A stretch of DNA of 64,000 nt from Bacteroidota bacterium (GTDB lineage Bacteria > Bacteroidota > Bacteroidia > Chitinophagales > Chitinophagaceae). The stretch is taken from positions 1 to 64,000 of the forward strand of contig JAFDXP010000061.1 in the NCBI GenBank assembly GCA_018267875.1. Reading direction: 5' to 3'. Shown piece by piece: positions 28,860 to 37,097 of the stretch (within the stretch, counting starts at the first letter, position 1; each line of letters opens with the position of its first letter). Under the pieces are notes generated by a model. It was not told the DNA's origin and did not search any database. It saw only the letters and a program-made list of their open reading frames with translations. The translations under genes and the position numbers were made by a program.

Positions 28860-28871
28860 CACAAATTTGTG
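28860..28871. promoter_or_regulatory. 12-bp perfect palindrome upstream of rng
   Basis: CACAAATTTGTG is a perfect dyad located 146 bases before the rng ATG, in the 227-base gap between the mini-gene and rng. It could be an operator. It could also be a chance dyad in AT-rich DNA. No match to a known site is claimed. Confidence 0.3.
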
Positions 28872-28941
28872 CAGCAAAAAATTCAAGAGGCTGTATAGAG
28901 AAACCGAAAAACAGCCAAGGAAACAATTAATCCCCTGAAAA

Positions 28942-29031
28942 CTATTTTTTCTTATGACGGTTCTTTCTCAAACGCTTTTTGCGTTTATGAGTAGCAATTT
29001 TATGTCTTTTTCTCTTTTTACCACAAGGCAT
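28942..29031 (-). CDS. 29-residue AURKAIP1/COX24-domain mini-protein (ribosome-associated type)
   Basis: The minus-strand frame runs from ATG (29029-29031) to TAG (28942-28944). The product begins MPCGKKRKRHKIATHKR and ends in NRHKKK. Of 29 residues, 17 are Lys/Arg and 3 His. This is the short AURKAIP1/COX24 C-terminal domain protein found across Bacteroidota, usually annotated under PF08213. The same domain forms the core of the mitochondrial small-subunit protein mS38, so a ribosome-bound or rRNA-binding role is likely. That is inference from the family. The gene is 22 bases after the TPR gene and upstream of rng, probably in one transcript. It is too short for ordinary ORF length cut-offs. 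Confidence 0.88.
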   Translation of the reverse strand: MPCGKKRKRHKIATHKRKKRLRKNRHKKK

Positions 29032-29053
29032 ATTTAAAAGATTTAAATGTTGT

Positions 29054-29887
29054 TTAAAATGTTTTTATGTAATCGTCAATATCCTTACTAAATTCAGGAT
29101 TATTCATTAACTTCTTTGCTTTTTCCAAAAGTTCAAGTGCCTTTTGTTTTTGTCCGCTTCCTTTGTATGCTTCTGCCAATCCTAAAAGTGCTTCCATATT
29201 TTCAGGTTGTTGACCCAGTACGCGATCAAAACGTGCTATGGCTTTATCAAACTGTCCTGAAACAATTCCTTGCTGTCCGAGGATAAGATTAGCCGGAATA
29301 TTATCCGGGTGTTTTTCTGTCACCTCACGTAGCATCAGCACTCCCTGCATTGTTTCTCCTGTGCCGATAAAACATTCTGCAAGGTCAACTTTAAGGGTGT
29401 CATTATTAGGGTTGAGCTGCAAAGCACGGTTAAATCCTTCAATGGCTTGCTGCCCCATCCACGTCTGCATACTTTCGGATTTGGACTTTCGTGCCAGCTC
29501 TAAAAATAATTGGGCTGCAAAGGTGAGCTTTTTTTCGGAATTAACCAACTTCGCTTCTTGAAGAAAATAATGTGCAGCAATGGGGCCTTGTTTATGCTGC
29601 AACCAAAGGCGGGCAAGGGTATCAAAAACAACAGCCATCTTCGAAGAATCGGAGATAGCTGAAAGACGTTGTTCCAAGGTGTTTATCTCTGCTTTTGCAT
29701 GTGCCGGAAGCGCACGATTAGCAGCAGACAATAGAGAGTCAAAAGAGGCCGGATGAACCGTATGGTTCATACTACCTGACGCTTGCGTTGAAGCGGCAGT
29801 TTTGGGCGGAGTATTTTTTACTCCAAAATATAGTATGGCAATTAGGGCTAAAGCCGAAAAAATTGCGATGAAGTGAATGGGGCGCAC
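29054..29887 (-). CDS. TPR protein, membrane-anchored
   Basis: 277 residues if translation starts at the GTG at 29887. The frame has no ATG at its beginning, and TTG 29890 is the alternative. A hydrophobic helix at about 4-22 anchors it. From about residue 95 there are tetratricopeptide repeats (NRALQLNPNNDTLKVDLAECF and IARFDRVLGQQPENMEALLGLAEAY type). It is probably a periplasmic scaffold anchored in the inner membrane. Partner unknown. It lies downstream of the HU gene with its own candidate promoter (29914-29921). The mini-gene and rng follow. Confidence 0.88.
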   Translation of the reverse strand: MRPIHFIAIFSALALIAILYFGVKNTPPKTAASTQASGSMNHTVHPASFDSLLSAANRALPAHAKAEINTLEQRLSAISDSSKMAVVFDTLARLWLQHKQGPIAAHYFLQEAKLVNSEKKLTFAAQLFLELARKSKSESMQTWMGQQAIEGFNRALQLNPNNDTLKVDLAECFIGTGETMQGVLMLREVTEKHPDNIPANLILGQQGIVSGQFDKAIARFDRVLGQQPENMEALLGLAEAYKGSGQKQKALELLEKAKKLMNNPEFSKDIDDYIKTF

Positions 29888-29913
29888 CAAATATGTTTTT
29901 TTGATTTTCGGCG

Positions 29914-29921
29914 CAAAGGTA
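29914..29921 (-). promoter_or_regulatory. Candidate -7 element (TACCTTTG) for the TPR-COX24-rng block
   Basis: The plus strand reads CAAAGGTA, i.e. TACCTTTG on the minus strand, an exact TAnnTTTG. It lies 26 bases before the proposed GTG start at 29887, giving a short leader. This supports starting the TPR protein at 29887 and not further upstream. Confidence 0.55.
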
Positions 29922-29952
29922 GGTAAAACGAGTGTGGTAAGTTATAGCCTTC

Positions 29953-30273
29953 TTATGCATCATCTTCTCCGGTATGATTTCCACGCAAAATTGGTTTTGC
30001 ATCTTTTACCGACTTCACAAACTCTTTTGCCGGCTTAAATGCGGGAATGAAATGTTCGGGTATTTCTACGGCGATATTTTTTTTAATGTTCCGACCGATT
30101 TTAGCAGCTCTCTTTTTTAAAATAAAACTACCAAAACCACGGACATACACCGGCTCACCTTCAATAAGCGAGGTCTTGACCTCCTTAAAAAAAGCTTCCA
30201 GAGCCACGAGAATATCCACTTTTGGGATTCCGGTTTTTTCTGCAATGCTGCTTACTACATCAGCCTTTCTCAT
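29953..30273 (-). CDS. HU/IHF family DNA-binding protein
   Basis: 106 residues. The N-terminal helices MRKADVVSSIAEKTGI are followed by the beta-arm region VYVRGFGSFILKKRAAKIGRN and the C-terminal AFKPAKEFVKSVK, the complete HU/IHF fold. The acidic tail (GNHTGEDDA) extends the usual 90-residue core. It is a nucleoid protein that bends DNA. The gene is preceded by an exact TATCTTTG (30327-30334) and followed by a separate promoter for the TPR gene. Confidence 0.95.
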   Translation of the reverse strand: MRKADVVSSIAEKTGIPKVDILVALEAFFKEVKTSLIEGEPVYVRGFGSFILKKRAAKIGRNIKKNIAVEIPEHFIPAFKPAKEFVKSVKDAKPILRGNHTGEDDA

Positions 30274-30326
30274 AATTTTTTTGTGTTTAGCGCTTGAAGT
30301 TTAAGTGGGTTATGTTTTATATCGTT

Positions 30327-30334
30327 CAAAGATA
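30327..30334 (-). promoter_or_regulatory. Candidate -7 element (TATCTTTG) for the HU gene
   Basis: The plus strand reads CAAAGATA. It lies 54 bases upstream of the HU ATG, so the leader would be about 45-50 bases. A TTTTG occurs 12 bases further upstream, too close for a standard -33 element. Confidence 0.55.
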
Positions 30335-30538
30335 AAAACTATCCTTCAAAATTTTAACACATAGACAATTTTTTTTACAAATTTTTTTATCTAACAGTAA
30401 ATTTAATTGACTAAATTCTGAAGATGGCTCTTTGACTGATACAAACTACTTTTAAAATCCTAACTTGATTTACTAAAAAATAGCACTTTTAAAACCATTG
30501 GTAACATTTTTTCAGGCTGACTATCACAGAATTTACAT

Positions 30539-30546
30539 CCCCCCCC
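30539..30546 (+). repeat. C8 homopolymer tract upstream of ctaA
   Basis: Eight consecutive C residues followed by six A residues lie in AT-rich DNA, about 92 bases upstream of the ctaA -7 candidate. It is seen directly. Slipped-strand variation is a possibility only. Confidence 0.6.
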
Positions 30547-30637
30547 AAAAAACTCATTCTTGCACCACAACAAGGCCCTTTGGTAAAATTAGACTATTGA
30601 AAATAGGCGAAGTAAGAAGTCAGTAGGTTTTGAAGTG

Positions 30638-30645
30638 TATTTTTG
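30638..30645 (+). promoter_or_regulatory. Candidate -7 element (TATTTTTG) for ctaA
   Basis: An exact TAnnTTTG lies 19 bases before the proposed GTG start at 30665. If it is used, a start at the upstream GTG (30635) would be outside the transcript, which favours 30665. Confidence 0.5.
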
Positions 30646-30664
30646 CGCTCAAAATATATTTTGC

Positions 30665-31714
30665 GTGGCTGTAAATAAACGTAAGGCTGTGGCAATTTGG
30701 CTACTGATTGGCGTATTCATGATTATAGTTCAGGTGTTGTTAGGCGGAGTTACTCGCCTTACAGGTTCAGGCTTATCCATTACGGAATGGAAACCCATTA
30801 TGGGTGCACTGCCACCTATGAATGAACAAGAATGGAACCATGCTTTTGATGGATATAAACAAATTGCACAATACAAGTTTTTAAATGCTCATTTTTCACT
30901 TGATGACTTTAAGTCTATATTTTTTTGGGAATGGTTTCATCGCTTATGGGCAAGGTTGCTAGGCGTGGTTTTTGCTTTAGGGTTCATCTATTTCTTAGTA
31001 CGAAAATTTTTCGATCGGGAAATGGTTATTCCCTTTTTAATACTTTTTTTATTAGGTGCGGCGCAAGGATTAATTGGTTGGATTATGGTGGCAAGCGGGC
31101 TAAACAATGAAAATTTATATGTAAACCACATTAAACTTGCTATTCACTTTATAGCTGCATTATTGCTTTTATGCTACACACTATGGTTTGCTCTGAAATT
31201 ATTGGTGAAAGAAGAACAAAGAATCTCCATACCCGGATTTCGAAATTTCACCCTTTTCATTATTGTTTTTTTGGGGTTACAATTAGTTTATGGTGCATTT
31301 ATGGCAGGGCTTAAGGCAGCAACCTATGCACCAACTTGGCCGGACATTAATGGCACATATATACCTGAAAATCTATGGCAACTCAGTTGGATTAATGACC
31401 CTATCAATGTTCAATTTTTTCATCGTTTACTTGCTTATACTTTAGGTACCTTAATTATTTTTTGGACAGGCGCAGCGTTTCGGCTTTCAAAGCAGCAAAA
31501 AAGCAAGTTTTTTTCTGCAATCAAATGGCATCCAATTGTATTGGTGTTATTACAAATAGGGCTTGGGATATTCACTGTTTTATTATCACCTAAAATGCAA
31601 CCCAATCATTTTGGAAGGTATGAAGCATTAGCTGAAACGCACCAGTTGGTAGCCATGTTTTTATTAGTGTCTTTGGTCATCAATTTATTTGCTGTCAATA
31701 AAAAGAAAAGCTAA
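30665..31714 (+). CDS. ctaA: Heme A synthase, COX15/CtaA family
   Basis: 349 residues from the GTG at 30665. The in-frame GTG at 30635 adds ten residues but overlaps the promoter candidate. There are about eight membrane helices. The family motifs are visible: GGVTRLTGSGLSITEWKP near residue 30, the heme-ligand region FWEWFHRLWARLLG (His of EWFHR), NHIKLAIHF, FFHRLLAYTLG, and a last His in LAETHQL. The enzyme oxidises the methyl group of heme O to give heme A in the cytoplasmic membrane. Its client is an aa3-type oxidase such as coxBA at 48766-51684. The gene is not linked to that operon. Confidence 0.94.
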   Translation: MAVNKRKAVAIWLLIGVFMIIVQVLLGGVTRLTGSGLSITEWKPIMGALPPMNEQEWNHAFDGYKQIAQYKFLNAHFSLDDFKSIFFWEWFHRLWARLLGVVFALGFIYFLVRKFFDREMVIPFLILFLLGAAQGLIGWIMVASGLNNENLYVNHIKLAIHFIAALLLLCYTLWFALKLLVKEEQRISIPGFRNFTLFIIVFLGLQLVYGAFMAGLKAATYAPTWPDINGTYIPENLWQLSWINDPINVQFFHRLLAYTLGTLIIFWTGAAFRLSKQQKSKFFSAIKWHPIVLVLLQIGLGIFTVLLSPKMQPNHFGRYEALAETHQLVAMFLLVSLVINLFAVNKKKS

Positions 31715-31778
31715 GCTTTTTTTTAAGTCAGTTTGGTATTTGAACTTTTGTTTTTTAGCTTAGGGACATGGTTCCCAC

Positions 31779-34001
31779 ATGCTGACGTTTATAAACAGAA
31801 TATATCGGTTTCTTCCGGTTCAGTTGCTTTTGTTGCACTTCAGAAAATATCAATTACTGCTATTTTTTTGGGTGCTTTTAGTAGCAACTATTTCGGGGAA
31901 TTTTGCTGCTCATTTTGGCGCATCGACACTATTTCTTGCCCCTGAATATTTGGGTGAAATCAATTTTGCCAGCATGTTTCTGTTAGGCAGTACGATGGCC
32001 ATATTCATCATGTCTTGGAATATCACTACGTTCATTATTCACAGCCACCGTGTTCCTTTTTTAGGTGCAACTCGTCATGCTTTTCTCAAGTATTGTATCA
32101 ATAATGCCATTATCCCTTTGTCCTTCTTGGTATTCTATTCAGTGATGAGTATTCGATTTCAGTATGTAGATGAACATACCAGCATTTTCGGAACCATTCT
32201 AATGCAATTAGGTTTTTATTCGGGCTTAGTCTTGTTTTTATTTTTCTCGTTTGCCTATTTTTTTCGTGTAGATAGAGATCTTTTCAAAGTAGTGTTATCC
32301 ACTATTACAAATCCTTCCGTTATTAGAGGTATTATTCCGTATGACTCCTTAGATGTAGAGTTTGACATGATTCGAGCAGATACTTTTTTATCTGAAACCT
32401 TGCATTTGGAACGAACCGGCGATTTAGAAAATTATCATCCGCGTTTATTAAGTGCTGTGTTGCGCAGACACCATCGAAACGCCATCACTGCCACCATCTT
32501 CGCACTTTTACTTTTGTTTGTGTTAGGTGCATTTTCTGAACAACCTCGATTGCGTATTCCCGCAGGAGGAAGCTTTTTACTACTTTTTACAGTCATGACC
32601 GGATTGGTAGGAGCCATGAAATATTTCCTTAAAACTTGGGAGCTGATGGGCTGGGTTTTTATTGCCTTGTTGCTTTCCGTGATGGTTCATTTGAAGGTAT
32701 TTGATTTGCGAAGTATTGCATACGGTTTAGATTACAAAACAAGTCAACAACCCATTCCAAACTATGAATATGAGAGTGTCAAACATTTTTTTAATGAGTC
32801 TCGATATGTTCAGGATGAAAAGAAAGGGATTGAAAGGCTGGATCATTGGCACGCTAAACTTGCCACTGAGGCTAAGCCTCCCTTAGTTATTATTTCTGTT
32901 AGTGGCGGTGGAACTCGTGCTGCCTATTGGACATTTGCCGTTCTTCAGCGATTAGATAGCTTGTGCAAAGGAAAAATTTTTTCAAACACCGTTTTGATGA
33001 CAGGAGCATCGGGCGGAATGATTGGTGCTGCATATTGGCGGTCTATACACATGGCTGCTATGCAAGGGAAAATTTCAAACCCGTATGACAACCGCTATCA
33101 AGCCAACATCGGGAAGGATCTACTTAACGCTATTATCTTTTCCTTTGCTTGTGTAGATATTATTTCGCCTTTCAACAAAATTTCAGTTGCAGGGCGTATT
33201 TACACGAAAGATAGAGGCTACTCTATGGAAGAAGAATTGATACGCAATACAGAAGGTGTTTTAGATGCAAAGCTTGGTGATTTTCAGAAGCCTGAAGAGA
33301 TTGGCACAATTCCCCAAATGATTATTAACGGCACCATTATAGATGATGGCAGAAGGTTGATGATGTCGGCACAACCAATTGCATTTCTTACACAACCCGC
33401 CTATGCACTTCGAGATACGGCAAACCCGCCTATTGATGCCATAGATTATGCCTCGTTTTTTACCCACCAAAATCCTTTTAATTTAAGACTGACTACCGCA
33501 CTTCGTATGAACGCAACCTTCCCTTATATTCTACCGGTTGTAAAAATGCCTTGTAAACCACAAATGAACATAATGGATGCTGGTTTGCGCGACAATTTCG
33601 GCACCGAAGTAGCATTACGATACTTTTTTGTATTTAGAAAATGGATGGATGAAAATGTTGGCAACATCATATTTCTACAAATCCGTGATACTCGCGAAAA
33701 TGAGGTATTGCCATCTACTGAAGAAAGTTCATTAGGAGCTATGTTGGTTGACCCATTAACAGTCATAGAAAATAAATGGGAACCTTTTCAATCTTATGCT
33801 CAAGGCTATCTCAAAGACATGACACCGGAATTAAGCAATCGTGTGCACTTCATTACACTCAGCTATTTTCCAAAAGAGATCAAGAAAACTGCTGCACTCA
33901 ATTTTCACCTTACTATAAGGGAGAAACAGGATTTATTACAGTCATTATATAATCCTACTAATGAAGCGGCTATAAAAACAACTTTAGAATTGCTGCAATA
34001 A
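31779..34001 (+). CDS. Polytopic membrane protein with C-terminal patatin-like phospholipase domain
   Basis: 740 residues. About seven hydrophobic helices lie in residues 18-310, then a patatin-type hydrolase domain. The oxyanion-hole motif SGGGTRAA is near residue 376, the nucleophile Ser411 in GASGG, and the catalytic Asp600 in DAGLRDN, so the Ser-Asp dyad is intact. It should hydrolyse acyl lipids at the inner membrane. The substrate is unknown, and signalling or membrane remodelling are both possible. The N-terminal helices are unlike soluble patatins and unlike outer-membrane PlpD. The 3' end overlaps the convergent glycosyltransferase gene by 18 bases. Confidence 0.9.
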   Translation: MLTFINRIYRFLPVQLLLLHFRKYQLLLFFWVLLVATISGNFAAHFGASTLFLAPEYLGEINFASMFLLGSTMAIFIMSWNITTFIIHSHRVPFLGATRHAFLKYCINNAIIPLSFLVFYSVMSIRFQYVDEHTSIFGTILMQLGFYSGLVLFLFFSFAYFFRVDRDLFKVVLSTITNPSVIRGIIPYDSLDVEFDMIRADTFLSETLHLERTGDLENYHPRLLSAVLRRHHRNAITATIFALLLLFVLGAFSEQPRLRIPAGGSFLLLFTVMTGLVGAMKYFLKTWELMGWVFIALLLSVMVHLKVFDLRSIAYGLDYKTSQQPIPNYEYESVKHFFNESRYVQDEKKGIERLDHWHAKLATEAKPPLVIISVSGGGTRAAYWTFAVLQRLDSLCKGKIFSNTVLMTGASGGMIGAAYWRSIHMAAMQGKISNPYDNRYQANIGKDLLNAIIFSFACVDIISPFNKISVAGRIYTKDRGYSMEEELIRNTEGVLDAKLGDFQKPEEIGTIPQMIINGTIIDDGRRLMMSAQPIAFLTQPAYALRDTANPPIDAIDYASFFTHQNPFNLRLTTALRMNATFPYILPVVKMPCKPQMNIMDAGLRDNFGTEVALRYFFVFRKWMDENVGNIIFLQIRDTRENEVLPSTEESSLGAMLVDPLTVIENKWEPFQSYAQGYLKDMTPELSNRVHFITLSYFPKEIKKTAALNFHLTIREKQDLLQSLYNPTNEAAIKTTLELLQ

Positions 34002-34901
34002 CTGTATCCAATCCGGGATTTCAGGAGACCAATTTTCTTTTTTCAGCTTTCCCAAAATACTTCTGTTACTATAAAAATTTGCTTTCTGTTGAAGATATTC
34101 AGGGAGCTGAATCAGGCGACTAAACTGTGCTAATTGAAGCCAATCCTTCTTCGAAAAGAAATGAAAAAAGGATGACAACAAAGGGCGCAATTCTTTCAGA
34201 TTCCAATAATGATAGAGAAAAGGATGAGCCGTGTGAATGATACCTGCACGAGAAAAACAAAGCGAAAAGGCAAATTGTTCCACTACATGCTTGGGAAATT
34301 TGGAATAAACAGTATCCGTAAAATCCAACACTTCATCCAAAAGAAAGCGATCGTCTGCACGAAAACCCAACACGCCGGCATTCCACATGGTGGCATCTTT
34401 CGGCATTTCAAAAAGTTGTTGGTTAATTTCAAATTTATGCTGTTCAAAATAAAGATTCAGCTTTTGAAAAACCATATTGGACGAGCCTTTCAGCTTTCCT
34501 TCTTGAATGTGCATGATGCGTTTGCCACTTCCTATTTTTTCAAACAAAGAGCTGAGGGGTGCACAACTATACACATCCGTATCGCAATAGAGAATATTGC
34601 CTTTGATTTTTGTGGCAAAATCACGCAACAATTCAATCTTAACCCGGTGCACAAAATCTATTTCTCCACGCCATTTGCGGATAAGAGCTTCGTTTATTGA
34701 CACAAGCGACAAATTAAATGGAAGCGGTTTCCATTTTTCAAAATAAGCTGCCTGATCAGTGTAAATACAAACATGCAGTTGTTGCAATTCAGCCTGGTTA
34801 TGCTGTGCCGTTATAGAAAGTAAGGCCAAGGCACATTCATGCAAAATTTCTTCGTTGCCGTAAGCTTGGAAAACAATATGATTTTGAGAGGTACTATTCA
34901 C
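33984..34901 (-). CDS. GT-A fold glycosyltransferase-like protein
   Basis: 305 residues from GTG 34901. The frame opens with TTG 34904, and no ATG is available before the stop upstream. The GTG overlaps the end of hutH, suggesting coupled translation. NILYCDTDVYSCAPL contains a DxD metal/nucleotide-sugar motif, and the later ATMWNAGVLGF region fits GT8-like or similar transferases. C-terminal helices are basic and aromatic. Donor and acceptor are unknown. Its place directly after hutH does not suggest a shared pathway. Confidence 0.75.
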   Translation of the reverse strand: MNSTSQNHIVFQAYGNEEILHECALALLSITAQHNQAELQQLHVCIYTDQAAYFEKWKPLPFNLSLVSINEALIRKWRGEIDFVHRVKIELLRDFATKIKGNILYCDTDVYSCAPLSSLFEKIGSGKRIMHIQEGKLKGSSNMVFQKLNLYFEQHKFEINQQLFEMPKDATMWNAGVLGFRADDRFLLDEVLDFTDTVYSKFPKHVVEQFAFSLCFSRAGIIHTAHPFLYHYWNLKELRPLLSSFFHFFSKKDWLQLAQFSRLIQLPEYLQQKANFYSNRSILGKLKKENWSPEIPDWIQLLQQF

Positions 34902-36378
34902 CAATGTAAAGACTTGGGTGTGTATCTAAAAAGCGTTCTGCTACCATCAGGTCATCGTGCAGTATTCTATCTGTATCCATTTTTGAAACTTGCATCCGAA
35001 AAGCCTGTCGAATTTTTTCCAACTTGGGAGAGCTCTTTTGTGGCAATCGAAAATCTAAGGCTTGAACAGCCGTAATCAATTCAATTGCCAATACCCGTTG
35101 AACATTTTCGACTACTCTTTTCAATTTGGTTGCGGCATTTGCGCCCATGCTAACATGGTCTTCTTGTCCATTACTGCTCACAATACTATCTACACTGGCC
35201 GGCGTACACAATTGTTTGTTTTGGCTAACGATGGCAGCAGCTGTGTATTGAGCAATCATAAAGCCGCTATTCACACCGGCATTGGGGGCAAGAAAGGGTG
35301 GCAATCCTCGTTGTCCACTTACTAACAAGTAAGTTCTACGTTCGGAAATGTTGGCTAATTCGGCAAGGGCAATGGCGGCAAAGTCAAGATTTAGGGCTAA
35401 GGGTTGTCCATGAAAATTACCTCCACTCATGATGGCATCTTCATCATGAAAAACTATTGGATTGTCTGTTACCGAATTAATCTCCGTTTCTAAAATATGC
35501 TTGATGTGGTCGAGTGCATCTTTACTTGCACCATGAACCTGCGGAACACACCGAAATGAATAAGGATCTTGCACTTGAATTTTTGTTCGAGTTTGTAGCT
35601 CGCTTTCTTTTAAAAGATCAAAAACACGCTGTGCTGTGGCTATCTGACCCTTATGAGGGCGAACCCGATGCAGTGGGCTTTTAAAAGGTTCGCTTTTGGC
35701 ATCAAACGCATCTGCACTTAGAGCAGCCAACACATCCGACCAAGCACTCAGGTTTTGTGCACGAAGCAAGCACCACACCGCATAACTACTCATAAATTGT
35801 GTGCCATTCAAGAGGGCCAAACCTTCTTTTGCAGCTAAGGGAATGGGCTGTAAACTTTCTTGAGTTAGTGCTTCTAATGCCGTTTGTTTTGTGCCTTTGT
35901 AATTGACCATTCCTTCACCAAACAAAGGCAAACTCAAATGTGCTAAGGGTGCCAAATCGCCCGAAGCTCCTAAAGAACCCAATTCATATACAACTGGACT
36001 AATACGGCGATTGTAAAATTCAATAAGCAAAGAAACTATTTCAGCTCTTATACCACTATAACCCTTTCCCAGCGCATGAATTTTCAGCAAAAGCATCCAA
36101 CGGACAATGTCTTCCGGCACTTCATCACCCATTCCACAAGCATGGCTACGCACCAAATTGTGTTGCAAATCGGATAATTCTTCATCGGCAATTCGAACAT
36201 TACACAATGATCCAAAACCGGTATTGATTCCGTAAAATGTTTGTCCGGATTCCAGAACCTTGTCTAAGTATGAACGGTTAATGTTGATGCGTTGTTGTGC
36301 TTCTGATGAGAATTTTATTTCTGATTTAGGCACAAAACGAGCTAAGAAATCAAAAGTTAGATTTTCGGGCAAATTCAT
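34894..36378 (-). CDS. hutH: Histidine ammonia-lyase
   Basis: 494 residues, the family's usual length. The MIO-forming triad Ala138-Ser139-Gly140 lies in GSLGASGDLAPL. FYGINTGFG supplies the catalytic Tyr. Glu406 in GQEDHVSMG is the residue that marks histidine rather than tyrosine or phenylalanine specificity. The enzyme deaminates L-histidine to urocanate. No hutU, hutI or hutG is nearby, so the rest of the pathway must be elsewhere or the product is used differently. A -7 candidate lies 32 bases upstream. Confidence 0.93.
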   Translation of the reverse strand: MNLPENLTFDFLARFVPKSEIKFSSEAQQRININRSYLDKVLESGQTFYGINTGFGSLCNVRIADEELSDLQHNLVRSHACGMGDEVPEDIVRWMLLLKIHALGKGYSGIRAEIVSLLIEFYNRRISPVVYELGSLGASGDLAPLAHLSLPLFGEGMVNYKGTKQTALEALTQESLQPIPLAAKEGLALLNGTQFMSSYAVWCLLRAQNLSAWSDVLAALSADAFDAKSEPFKSPLHRVRPHKGQIATAQRVFDLLKESELQTRTKIQVQDPYSFRCVPQVHGASKDALDHIKHILETEINSVTDNPIVFHDEDAIMSGGNFHGQPLALNLDFAAIALAELANISERRTYLLVSGQRGLPPFLAPNAGVNSGFMIAQYTAAAIVSQNKQLCTPASVDSIVSSNGQEDHVSMGANAATKLKRVVENVQRVLAIELITAVQALDFRLPQKSSPKLEKIRQAFRMQVSKMDTDRILHDDLMVAERFLDTHPSLYIGE

Positions 36379-36409
36379 GTTTGAAAAGTAAAGGGGGGAA
36401 TAATGTTGG

Positions 36410-36417
36410 CAAAGCTA
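36410..36417 (-). promoter_or_regulatory. Candidate -7 element (TAGCTTTG) for hutH
   Basis: The plus strand reads CAAAGCTA, an exact TAnnTTTG on the minus strand. It is 32 bases before the hutH ATG and 40 bases outside the FKBP stop. Confidence 0.5.
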
Positions 36418-36456
36418 AGAAAGCAACCTAAAGGTATTGGGTCTTAAAAAAAATCA

Positions 36457-36891
36457 CTATTCAGTTTTTAATAATTCTACATCAAAAATCAGTGTGCTGT
36501 TAGGTGGAATGCTTCCTGCACCACGATTTCCATATCCCAATGACGAAGGAATGAAGAAGCGAAATTTTGAACCTTCATTCATCAGTTGTACCCCTTCTGT
36601 CCAGCCTACAATCACTTGGTTTAGCCCAAAAGTAGCCGGTTGGTTTCTTTTGTAGGAACTATCAAACACTTGTCCATTCGTTAGGCGGCCTTCATAATGT
36701 ACCGTTACACGACTGCGATCATTTGCCGGACGAGCACCCGTACCGTGTTGCAACACTTCATACTGTAATCCGGATGCCGTGGTATTTACATTATCTCTTT
36801 TTGCATTTTCAGTTAAAAAATTTTCACCTTCCTGCTCGGCATTGGCTGCTTTATTTCCTAAAAAGCTTTTCAATCTGTCTTGTAGGCTCAT
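36457..36891 (-). CDS. FKBP-type peptidyl-prolyl cis-trans isomerase
   Basis: 144 residues. No signal peptide is visible; residues 1-35 are a charged helix (SLQDRLKSFLGNKAANAEQEG). The FKBP domain follows with VTVHYEGRLTNGQVFDSSY, VIVGWTEGVQLM, IPSSLGYGNRG and STLIFDVELL, all of the binding-pocket motifs. It should isomerise Xaa-Pro bonds in the cytoplasm. The hutH gene follows on the same strand, but with its own promoter candidate. A peptide chaperone role is generic. Confidence 0.94.
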   Translation of the reverse strand: MSLQDRLKSFLGNKAANAEQEGENFLTENAKRDNVNTTASGLQYEVLQHGTGARPANDRSRVTVHYEGRLTNGQVFDSSYKRNQPATFGLNQVIVGWTEGVQLMNEGSKFRFFIPSSLGYGNRGAGSIPPNSTLIFDVELLKTE

Positions 36892-37070
36892 ACGTTATTT
36901 TGTTTTAGAAAGTGGAAAATTCGGTATCTAAAATGGCATTGCCTAAATATTTTTGTTGTCATTATCTTAATTTCTCTAAAGTAGAAAAGGCTTATTGTGC
37001 GACTTGTGGAAAAAATAGGGACTGTATAAAATCATTTTTTCTTGCCCGATGGCTGATAAATTCAAACGAT

Positions 37071-37078
37071 TATCTTTG
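37071..37078 (+). promoter_or_regulatory. Candidate -7 element (TATCTTTG) for dnaN
   Basis: An exact TAnnTTTG lies 19 bases before the dnaN ATG at 37098, giving a leader of about 14 bases. It falls within an open frame that would extend dnaN upstream, which argues against that extension. Confidence 0.65.
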
Positions 37079-37097
37079 TGGCAAATCATTTCATTCC

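Larger units (their letters stand above)
30274..30664. other. Divergent intergenic region between the HU gene and ctaA
   Basis: This is 391 bases of strongly AT-rich DNA with poly-A/T tracts. It holds the HU promoter candidate (30327-30334), a run of eight C residues (30539-30546) followed by A6, and the ctaA promoter candidate (30638-30645). I see no gene or RNA here. Confidence 0.6.

Noticed and set aside
31733..31945. 70-residue frame overlapping the start of the patatin gene
   Set aside because: It overlaps the first membrane helices of a long, well-supported gene in another frame and has no recognisable feature.
36912..37097. N-terminal extension of dnaN
   Set aside because: The 62 added residues are Cys-rich, unlike sliding clamps, and contain the promoter candidate. 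The ATG at 37098 gives the normal clamp start.
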